A DNA stretch of 25,428 nucleotides from Ignavibacteria bacterium (GTDB taxonomy: Bacteria > Bacteroidota > Ignavibacteria > Kapaibacteriales > Kapaibacteriaceae). The notes beneath the pieces were generated by a model. It did not search any database and had not been told where the DNA came from. It saw only the letters and a list, made by a program, of their open reading frames with translations. Positions 9,109 through 18,400 of the stretch are shown one piece after another. Location: the NCBI GenBank assembly GCA_016707005.1, contig JADJIQ010000003.1, forward strand, positions 1-25,428. The letters run 5' to 3'. Position 1 is the first letter of the stretch; each line of letters starts with the position of its first letter. The position numbers were made by a program, and so were the translations under genes.

Positions 9109-12100
9109 GTGCGCCTCAGGTTCATCCTCATCACACTTGTCATGATAGCCCTGGCTTCCCCGGCCCGTGGGCAGTCTGTTGACGCGTTTGGATTGAAGGT
9201 TGGACCATGGCCTGCGATGGAGGCCAAACTTTTGGTCACGGATGCCGCAGGCAGGAACACTTCGGCCTACGCTTGCCGACCTTCGGGTATGGGAAGAGGG
9301 TGTAGCGGTTCAGAACCTCCGCTTGAACTGCCCACAGCCGGTAGAGATACGTCCGGCATCCATCGCATTGAGCATCGACATCTCCAACTCAATGTCGCGG
9401 GACCTACCGCCCGAAGTAATGATCCTTGCCCGCAGCTTCAGTACTGCACTCGTGCGTGGCACAACAATGCCTCCGTCCGATGTGGCGCTTCAAGTTTGCG
9501 ATGATGCCCCTCGGACGCTTGTTGACTATACAACAAACAAGCAACGACTGGTGGATGTGATCAGCTCTGTAGTACCGCGAGGCGGAAACGATTTCGTCAA
9601 ACACTTGCTGGACCCAGATGACGGAATTCTCACCATCGCGTCCCGTGGCTCCAATGCACGTTCCGCAGTACTCGTAACCGATGCGTTTTGGGAGTCGATG
9701 TCCAGCGATGACGTTGAACGCTCCATCGACATCTGTACACGAAACAACGTTCGGTTCTTTGTGGTAGTGATGACTGAGCGAGGTCTCTCTACCACCGGCA
9801 TTGTTGAGTCGTTCCGCACCATCGCCGCCGCAACCGGTGGCGGTGTGTTTGAGGGTGTGACAACGGACTCCATGGCTGCAACTCTCGCCGCCTCACTTGC
9901 AACCACCATTCAAGGCGCGGAGCCTTGCACCGTTATAGTAGGATGCATGGCCGTTGTGTCCTGCAGCGGATGTTCGGCGCATCACGTATGGTGTGCGTGG
10001 GGTGGATACCGTCTCCATTGACTACCCATCGCAGTGGTTCGAAGAACGTCAGCTCACCGTGTCTCCCGACGTAGTCCGCTTCACAACACTTCCGTCCGGC
10101 TCAACGGGAACTGCCATCGTCCGCGTAACAGCCCGCAGAGCCCCGGCCACCATCGTTAACGTCCTCTCACCAGATCCCGCATTCACAGTTTCCCCTTCAT
10201 CATTTACTCTTACGGAGGGATCCTTCATCGATCTCACCGTTACCTATACGTCGGATGGTAGGGGGCTTATCGGTACGCGACTCACACTCGTAGACCCCGC
10301 GTGTGAATGGGAGATGCCGGTGATCCGCGTGTCTCGGTCTACATCGCCCGGTGTGTACGATATTGATGTCATAGACCCCAACGGGAAGGAGACATTCCTT
10401 GCAGGCTCGGACACTGTGATCACCTGGGTCAGCGGCGATACTACACGTCCGGTAGACGTGGATGTTACGATCGACTACGGCGCGACATGGATACCTGTTG
10501 CACGTGGTGTTGTTGGCACCCAGGTTCCGTGGGCACCGATACCGCGTGTAACGAGTGATCGTTGTCTTGCGCGTGTTACGTCAAGTGCTCCGCCCCTTCC
10601 CGACTCCCTTCTTGCCTTTGCATATGAATGTACAGCGCTTGATGTAATGGCTGTAGGTCCGGCCACAGCCTGGAGTGGTTCGATCGCCATCGGCACTGCC
10701 TATGGATTCTTCGCACGTGGGTCAAGGGGCTATGCACGCATCGATGCCGTTTGGCAACCCACACACGGACACCATCTGCGACGTAGTGGGCGATCCATCC
10801 GAACCCTCGAGAGTACTTACCGGCTCCGTTGATGGCACATGTGCTGTTCATGAAGATGTGCTTACGGTTCGAACACTGAACCACGGCTCACCGGTACGTA
10901 CGAGTACAGTTCGCGGGCAACGGCACCTCGTGTTATACTGCCGGCGACGATGGGCGGATCATTCAATGGAACCATGCAACAGGTGCACAACAACGAGTTG
11001 TTGTTTCCCTTAGTTCACCCATTGTTACGATGCGATGTATCGGTTCAGACTCCATCATCGTAGCCACAAGAGATGGGATCACGCGCTGTATCCTCTCATC
11101 CGACGGTTCGAATATCTGGCAATTCTCTCTCGGGTCGGATGCCATACGCTCGATCGACGTACATCATTCACATCACAAGATCGCCGTTGGCACGATCAAC
11201 GGAATGGTCTATACCGTGGACCCATTGAACGGTACAGCCACAACCATTCCTCTTCAAGTATCGGCATCAAACTCGCCGATCGTTGACGTTGCATTCGGGA
11301 ATGATAACACCAACATCAGTCTCATCCTTGCTGCGTGTGCGGACGGTGAAATGTATTCAACAATACCAAGCACATCAGGTCTTACACCGCTGAGACACTA
11401 TGATCGTCCGGGACGCTGCGTAGCGCGATACGACGATGTGATCGCACTTGGCTGGAGCGGGTCCATCACAACTTCCTACGTTTCACCCGATCCGTTGTCA
11501 GCATCCTTGCTTTCCATCGTTGAGCCCAATGCTAGCATCCGTACAATCGACATGGTAACAGGTATGGTTCCGCCCCCTATCCCTGTGAACAATATCATCG
11601 ATCGTACCATCACCAGCATTGCATGGCATCCGAATGGGACGTTGCTCTATGCAGCGAGTGGGAACAACCTCTCACTCATCGATGTACCAACTCGTAATGT
11701 TGTGTTGCAAACAGATCTCGATGCACCGGCCAACGAAGTTTCCGTCTCACCTCTTGGAACCCAGGTGGTGATCGTTCAGAGCACCAGAACAGAAACCCGT
11801 CCAGATCTTTGATGCATCCTCTCTTACTCCGCTCTATGGTGTTGGTGCTTCACTAGGATCCAAATACGCCCCTTCTCATGGACGATTTGCCGGCGCGACA
11901 GTGATGCATGCAACATCTTCTGTCTTCGGCGCAGGGATCGTGCGCAGTTTTAGTCCGTCCAGGTCCAACAACCATCTCTGATGTTTCCGATACACTCTTC
12001 TCCATCGTGTGGCCGCGAGCAACTGCTCGGAATGTTGACATGGGTAGAGTACGTGTTGCGCAGCGGAAGGACTCAACAGTGGTAGACCTGGTGAGCAACG

Positions 12101-13305
12101 TAACAGCGTTCAAGCTGCGGGCCGACTCGATCCGAATTCTCGGTGCTAATGCCACGGACTATAGAGTGACCATCGAGAACATTCCCGGTACACTTGGAGC
12201 CCCTTCCCTATCCCGAGGAGAGATCACCTTCACTCCGTCAGGACTTGGAACACGCACAGCATTCTGTGAGATCTACGTTGGCCGCGATACGGCGCGGTTC
12301 GACATCACCGGAGTTGGTGTAGAGCCGACGTTGGCCTTTGTGCGTCAGCGTATCGATATAGGCACATCTCATCGGTGAAACATTCGATTCAGCCGTGGTG
12401 GTGCTGAGAAGCGTGTCGGCCACCCCAACGCAGATCCAACGCATGTGTCTGTTGGATGGGCCAGTGATGCCATTCCGGATCGTGGAAGGGAGCTGGTGTG
12501 ACATGTGCGGCCCCGTTCACGGCGGTTGCCCGGGCGACAGCATTCGGTTGGTCCTTCGTTTTACACCGTCCTTCATCGGTCGCGTCTCCACCCTCCTCGA
12601 AGTAGAGACTGACGATGGACTCGGAACCTATGACGTTACCGTACTCGGAACTGGTATTGGTCCGGTGATCGGTCTGCGCAGTGATTCGGGATATCCCGGA
12701 GACAGGCGCCCCTTTACTCTTGAGATGCGGGGTGTGAATGGGATGTTGCAAGGTGGTGCTACCCTTGGCTACGAAGCCGAGTTGACGTTTGAACCATCTG
12801 TAGTGGTTGCACAGGCAGGCGAACGCACGGCCAGTGGCAAGGTGATCATGCGCGGCACATGGTCGGGCGCAGATTCGGTGATCGGCACATTGCCTGCCAC
12901 CATTGTCCTTGGACGTGTTGATTCAACCATCGTAAGCATCGACCGATTTATTTGGTTCGATGAGCAAGGGCTCCTCTCGACCGCGATCTAAAACTTGAGA
13001 ACGGCGTTTATCGAGTTCTCGGAATCTGCGATGAGAATGGGAATCGGCTCTTTGAACCGGGATCGCAGGCGGCGAGCGTGCGCGTCACCTCATCCGGTGT
13101 TGAGATCGATATGAGCCTTCGGCACGATGATGACGTGACGATTGATGTCTTGTCGATGCAAGGGCGAACGATCAAACACCACAAAGAACGAGGTCGATCA
13201 GGCCAGTTCACTGTCCCGATCGACCTCATACATGTTGCACATGGCGTCTACATCATCCGTGTGAGCACGTCAACCACGGTGAAGACTGTGATTACTTCGT
13301 TGTAG
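9109..13305 (+). CDS. large T9SS-secreted VWA / WD40-like / choice-of-anchor-D protein
   Basis: A ~1400-residue surface protein joined across about eight indels. GTG start at 9109 with signal peptide LRFILITLVMIALASPARGQ and no clear Shine-Dalgarno. A VWA domain follows (about 9355-9940): ALSIDISNSMSRD carries the DxSxS metal-site motif, and ARSAVLVTDAFWESMSSDD the later Asp strand. Next come beta-sandwich parts (10020-10630) with PNGKETFLAGSDTVITWVSG and VTIDYGATWIPV. WD40-like repeats occupy about 10750-11800: HTDTICDVV, SRVLTGSVDGT, ITSIAWHPNGTLLYAASG. Choice-of-anchor-D-like domains are at 12080-12330 (GEITFTPSGLGTRTAFCEIY) and 12380-12660 (LVLRFTPSFIGRVSTLLEVE). The C-terminus (VTIDVLSMQGRTI, HVAHGVYIIRVST) is a T9SS sorting domain, ending TAG 13305. 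It may bind ligands or sense at the surface; no enzyme motif is seen. Its end overlaps the convergent rhodanese gene by 14 bp. Confidence 0.8.
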
Positions 13306-13690
13306 TTGCCAAGCCCGCGGAGGACCCGGCATTGTAACCGCCTGAGACGTTGTAGACGTTTTTGAAGCCCTTCTGCACCATGATGTCCGACGCGCGTGCG
13401 CTTCGTCCGCCAACAGCACCGTAGACCACTACCGGTTTGTTCTTATCGAGCTTGGCGATGTTTGCATCGAAGCCGGCATCGTTCACATTGGCCAGCTTTG
13501 CGTCCTTGAGATGTCCGGCACGATATTCGTCGGGCGTGCGAACATCCAGACCACTACACCGCCTTTATCGATCATTGTCTTGGCTTCCCGTTACGTTTAC
13601 ATTCTTCCTCGTTTGTCCACATGCAGTGGACGTGAAGAGAACTGCACCAAGAAGCATCACCGGCAGAATCCGCATGATGGAACGCATCAT
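13292..13690 (-). CDS. exported rhodanese-like lipoprotein with Gly in place of catalytic Cys
   Basis: A ~132-residue single rhodanese domain with a lipoprotein-like signal (LPVMLLGAVLFTSTACGQT). One or two indels lie between 13520 and 13610. The conserved entry strand reads LDVRTPDEYRAGHL, and the C-terminal half is clean (KPVVVYGAVGGRSARASDIM, then GFKNVYNVSGGYNA). The active-site loop normally reads C-x-x-G-x-R-S; here it is G-A-V-G-G-R-S, with GGT (Gly) at 13420-13418 instead of Cys. If real, it cannot form the cysteine persulfide of a thiosulfate/sulfane sulfurtransferase. The ATG at 13690 overlaps the TGA of the upstream rhodanese (ATGA), showing translational coupling. It is the last gene of the SQR operon and acts outside the cytoplasm. 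Confidence 0.82.
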
Positions 13691-14013
13691 TTGGTCTCCT
13701 GTAGTTCTGCCATCAAACGATTCACGGACGTCCACGGACCTCCATTGAAGGCCTTGTAGCCCTTTGACGAGGCCAGACCAGTGGCTGAGCCACTACGTCC
13801 GCCCGATGCACAGCAGAAGACGATCGGCTTCGACGTTGGCATTGAACCAAGCTTGTTCGGCAGTTCGTTCAGAGGAACATTCTTTGAGCCGGCAACGTGG
13901 CCGCCACTGAATTCAGCAGGTGTGCGCACATCGATGACAATTGCGCCATTACGAAGTGCTTCGGCAACGTCATCGCTGCCTCCACCCATCATGTTTTTGA
14001 GAAAGTTGAGCAT
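13687..14013 (-). CDS. cytoplasmic rhodanese-domain sulfurtransferase
   Basis: An intact 108-residue single-domain rhodanese, one of the few unbroken genes here. It has the conserved VIDVRTPAEFSGGHVAGSKN and the active-site loop CCASGGRS with catalytic Cys (about residue 68), then the family ending FNGGPWTSVNRL. It has no signal peptide; the N-terminus LNFLKNMMGGGS is short and could lie at the membrane surface. AGGA lies upstream of the ATG (CAGGAAACAAATG). Single-domain rhodaneses carry sulfane sulfur as a cysteine persulfide; next to a sulfide:quinone oxidoreductase it most likely accepts or passes on sulfur from sulfide oxidation. It follows SQR by about 20 bp and overlaps the next rhodanese by 4 bp. 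Confidence 0.93.
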   Translation of the reverse strand: MLNFLKNMMGGGSDDVAEALRNGAIVIDVRTPAEFSGGHVAGSKNVPLNELPNKLGSMPTSKPIVFCCASGGRSGSATGLASSKGYKAFNGGPWTSVNRLMAELQETK

Positions 14014-14033
14014 TTGTTTCCTGTGGTTACTAG

Positions 14034-15284
14034 TTACAAGTACGAATGTAGGAGGGAGCTGGCCTTTGATTCTGTGACGGAGTCACAAACCTCTCCATGG
14101 GCGTGACGGCGGCTCCACAGGAAGTATTTCTCAAAGGCCAGTTTTGCCCAATGGGCTTCCGGACCAGGGATGATAAAGGAATGCTCGCGAGGGCTCAGCA
14201 TGTGGTCGCCCACAATCATCATACCCATGTTTCCGGTGTCCATGATGCAATACGCGGCCATGTCATCGAACTTCTCAGCCTTCAGTGGAAGCCCCTTGAT
14301 ATCCGCAACGATGTTCTTCACAGCGGTCTTTGCCATTTGTTCTGTTGGCCAGCCGGTCTTTGGAACACCGCATGGAACTTCAGTGTCGATAGGGGGCTGG
14401 ATGTGGACAGCAACACGGGCAGCAAGGACATTCTTATACGTTGGATGTTGATAGGTATCGTCCACCTCGATGAATCCGTTTGCATTTGCAAGTCCCGGCG
14501 TATTGCGAACAGCATCAACACCGAGGAAGCGAGGCATGATCATGGTGAACTTCGATGGATAGAACTCTCCATTCTGCAGTTCCACTCCGTCGGCGCGTAT
14601 GCTTCCTTGATGACGGAATTGAGCTTATAGTCGATGTGATACATGTTGAACATCCATTCGCACATCTTCTGTGCATTGCCGAAGCCACCGATCCCGAAGT
14701 GTGCGGCGAACGGCTCCGCGGTGATGTACGTGATCGGTGCCTTGTCCTTGATGTGGTTCTTTGCCACTTGATAGCGCGTGTTGAAGAGGAACTCATATGC
14801 TGCGCCGAAACATGCAGCCCCTGAGCAGAGGCTATCACGATCGGACCCGGGTCTTTGAGGAATTTCGTCCACGCTTCGCGAGTCTTTTGAGCTACGCCCA
14901 GACCAACGATTGAGTGAGAGTGCTCTCGGAGTCCGGGGATGTAGTCATAGTCCACCTTTGGACCGGTACCGATCATGATGTAATCATATCTCACGGTTCA
15001 TGGTCCATGATCATGACAAGGTTGGCATCGAGGTCGAACCGTTCCACTTCCGCCTCGATGAAATTGATGTTGTGGGCCTTGTAGATAGGGCGCACATCGA
15101 ACGTGATATCCTTTTCTTCGCGGAGTCCGAACGGATACCATATGAGCGAAGGGAAGAAGAGAAACTTGTGGGTATTGGCGATCACCGTTACATCGTAGTT
15201 GTCGCCTACGAGTTCCTTGAGTTCGATCGCAGCGGTATATCCGGCGAAGTTCGTGCCAATGATGGCTATCTGTTTGCGTTCCAT
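14034..15284 (-). CDS. sqr: sulfide:quinone oxidoreductase-like flavoprotein, frameshifted
   Basis: A ~416-residue FAD enzyme that would oxidise sulfide to sulfane sulfur/polysulfide and pass electrons to the quinone pool at the membrane. A strong Shine-Dalgarno (AGGAGG at 15295-15290) is 5 nt before the ATG. The N-terminal FAD fold reads QIAIIGTNFAGYTAAIEL; YDYIMIGTGPKVDYDYIPGL, PGPIVIASAQGAACFGAAYE, VPCGVPKTGWPTEQMA, AAYCIMDTGNMGM and LAFEKYFLW follow in SQR order. Cys in ACFGAAYE and in AYCIMDTG match the two core redox cysteines; the first cysteine of classic type I enzymes (in the SICTVDH region) is absent, that stretch reading HSIVGLGVAQKT. Three indels (about 14995, 14815, 14580) break the frame. 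The C-terminal end is uncertain: the tail after LWSRRHAHGEV may be a frameshift product. It is first in an operon with two rhodanese genes. Confidence 0.88.
14073..14087. promoter_or_regulatory. palindrome TGTGAC-N3-GTCACA upstream of rhodanese pair
   Basis: A perfect inverted repeat TGTGAC GGA GTCACA, 60 bp upstream of the rhodanese ATG (14013) and in the last codons of the SQR frame or just after its true stop. It has the same arms and spacing as the site at 9046. It may be an operator for internal transcription of the rhodanese genes, or an mRNA hairpin at the gene junction. Confidence 0.38.
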
Positions 15285-15289
15285 TGAGT

Positions 15290-15295
15290 CCTCCT
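15290..15295 (-). promoter_or_regulatory. strong Shine-Dalgarno of the SQR gene
   Basis: AGGAGG on the minus strand, 5 nt before the ATG at 15284. It fixes the SQR start and stands out because most genes here have weak or no Shine-Dalgarno. Confidence 0.85.
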
Positions 15296-15338
15296 AGGTT
15301 GAATCACTGAATGCAACTTCGGGGGTTCACCTAAGCAT

Positions 15339-15356
15339 ATATGACCAAAGTCACAT
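15339..15356. promoter_or_regulatory. near-perfect palindrome ATATGAC-CAAA-GTCACAT, candidate CRP/FNR-type operator
   Basis: Seven-base arms with one mismatch and a 4-nt spacer. The TGA-N6-TCA spacing is that of CRP/FNR-family sites. It lies 55-72 bp upstream of the SQR ATG, and about 40 bp from the predicted plus-strand promoter of the fibre gene. Confidence 0.48.
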
Positions 15357-15396
15357 TTCGGACACACCTCTCCGATATTATTGTTCGGTCATTTGG

Positions 15397-15427
15397 TTGC
15401 GTTATTCTACGTACAAGGCTAGGTTTG
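15397..15427 (+). promoter_or_regulatory. Bacteroidota-type promoter for the fibre gene
   Basis: TTG at 15397-15399 and TAGGTTTG at 15420-15427, 20 nt apart, match the Bacteroidota sigma-factor pattern (TTG, then about 19-21 nt, then TAnnTTTG). Transcription would begin near 15432-15436, giving a ~50-nt leader. A small hairpin (GGGC AGA GCCC, 15452-15462) and a GAGGG Shine-Dalgarno (15474-15478) precede the ATG at 15485. Confidence 0.55.
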
Positions 15428-15484
15428 CCGTCTAAATCTGGGCCGCCATAGGGGCAGAGCCCTGTAAATCTATGAGGGATCATC

Positions 15485-18400
15485 ATGGAAGTATCATACT
15501 TCTTCCGTCGTACGTTTGCCGTAATCGTCGCATTTCTCCTAGTTGGAACTGCCGTAGCTCAGATACCGCGAACGATCTCCTACCAAGGTCTTTTAACAAC
15601 AGCCGCCAACGATCCGGTAGCGGACGGACAGCAAACGTTAACGTTTGCGATCTACGATGCTCCGACTGGAGGAACGGCACTCTGGACTGAGGTGCAGAAC
15701 ACCACAACGTTGCAGGGAGTGTTCGACGTTACGTTGGGATCTGTTACGCCCCTTACCCTTTCCTTTGACAGACCCTATTATTTGGGGATCACGCTTCAGG
15801 GAAATCCTGAGTATGCGCCTCGCATTGGACTGGCGTCAGCTCCTATGCTCTAACAGCGCAAAGAGCACTGACTGCGACAACAGCCACATCCCCTCGATCC
15901 AAGCGCCACCGGTGCGGTTCTGTCATTGAACGGATTGCAGGGTATTGTATCGATCCAGGGTCAGGGGCTACCACGGTAAGCGCCACAGGACAAACGATCA
16001 CCATTACCTCCACCGATGATGGTATCAAGACGCTCACAAATACTGATGGAACGATCGGCATCACGTCTCCGTCAGGGCCAAACACTACGATCGGCATCAA
16101 TGACGGCTCGATCACTCAAGCGAAGCTTGGTCCGGGAATCACTGTTCCTCCAAGTGGTGCGGCCGGAGGCGACCTTACCGGCACCTATCCCGACCCACAG
16201 ATCAGAGATGGTGCAGTGACGACCGCGAAGATCGCCGATGGTGCTATCACCACACCAAAAGTCACCGATGGGGCGATCACAACGCCAAAGCTTGCCGATG
16301 GATCGATCACTACACCGAAGCTCACTGATGATGCGATAACGACGTCGAAGATCGCAGACGGAAACGTGACAACATCGAAACTGGCGGATGCTGCTGTTAC
16401 CAACTCCAAACTGGCCGATGGTTCAGTGACGTCATCGAAGATCGTAGATGGTTCTGTTGGAACCACGAAGCTCGCCGATGGTGCTGTTACCACGCAGAAG
16501 CTCAATGCAACCGGTGTTGGTGCCGGATCATACGGGTCGACAACAGAAGTAGCAACGTTCACCGTCGATCCATCCGGACGACTCACTCAGGCGGGTAACG
16601 TCACAATTGCCGGGACACTTCCTGGCGGCGCTGCCGGTGGTGATCTAGTCGGCACCTATCCCAATCCATCGGTTCGTGACTCCGCGATCACAACGCCGAA
16701 GCTTGGTTCGTCAGTGTGACAACGGTGAAGATCGCTGACGGCGCTGTGACGACGTCGAAGATCGCTGATGGTTCGATCACGACCCTACAGCTCGTTGACC
16801 TGAGCGTTACGACATTCAAGCTTGCCGACAACGCTGTTACAACAGTGAAGATCACTGATGGCGCCGTAACGTCGCAGAAGATGAGCAATACCGGTGTTAC
16901 CCCGGGACTCTACGGATCGCAGACATCCGTTGGACAATTCTCCGTTGATGCCGCCGGACGCGTAACGGTTGCACAGAACCTCTCCATCATTGGTGTTCCA
17001 CCGGGCGGCACTGCGGGTGGCGACCTCACGGGACTGTACCCGAATCCAACCATCGCCAACAACGTTGTTACGTCACAGAAGATGAGCAACACCGGCGTCA
17101 CGGCTGGTTCCTTTGGAACGGCAACAAGCGTCAGTCAGATCACTGTTGATGCCGCCGGACGGATCACCACGGCTGCGAACGTTCCGATCGTAGGTGTACC
17201 ACCGGGCGGTAGTGCTGGCGGTGACCTCACAGGCACGTATCCGAACCCAACCATTGCAAACAACGCCGTTACGACACTCAAGATCGCTGATGGCGCTGTT
17301 ACAACACCGAAGCTACTTGATGGTGCTGTTACATCACTGAAGATGAGCAACACCGGCGTCACGGCTGGGTCCTATGGCACAGCAACAAGCGTAAGTCAGA
17401 TCAGCGTGGATGCAGCCGGACGGATCACTACAGCAACGAACGTTCCTATCGTTGGTGTACCACCTGGCGGTGCTGCCGGCGGAGACCTTACGGGTACATA
17501 TCCTAATCCGTCGATCACGAACGACGCAGTTACAACACTGAAGATCGCTGATGGCGCTGTTACAACACCGAAACTTGTTGATGGCGCTGTTACTACATCG
17601 AAGCTTGCAGACGGATCGGTAACAACGATCAAACTTGCTGATGCTTCTGTGACAACGCCGAAGCTTGCAGACGGTGCCGTTACCTCGCAGAAGATGAGCA
17701 ACACCGGCGTCTCGGTTGGTTCGTATGGCACAGCTACGAGCGTAAGCCAGATCAGCGTGGATGCAGCCGGACGGATCACTACAGCAACGAACGTTCCTAT
17801 CGTTGGTGTACCACCTGGCGGTGCTGCCGGCGGAGACCTTACGGGAACATATCCTAATCCAACGATCGCGAACGACGTTGTTACGACATTGAAGATCGCA
17901 GATGGCTCTGTGACAACGCCAAAGCTCGTTGATGGCGCTGTGACAACATCGAAGCTTGCCGATGCTTCTGTTACCAACGATCAAGCTTGCTGATGCTTCC
18001 GTCACGACGCTAAAACTTGCTGATGCTTCTGTGACAACGCCGAAGCTTGCAGACGGTGCCGTTACGTCGCAAAAGATGAGCAACACCGGCGTCACGGCTG
18101 GGTCCTATGGCACAGCAACAAGCGTAAGTCAGATCAGCGTGGATGCAGCCGGACGGATCACTACAGCAACGAACGTTCCTGGCCTAGGTGTACCACCAGG
18201 CGGTGCTGCCGGCGGTGACCTTACGGGTACATATCCTAATCCGTCGATCACGAACGACGCAGTTACAACACTGAAGATCGCTGATGGTGCTGTTACTGCA
18301 TCGAAGCTTGCAGACGGATCGGTAACAACGATCAAACTTGCTGATGCTTCTGTGACAACGCCGAAGCTTGCAGACGGTGCCGTTACCTCGCAGAAGATGA

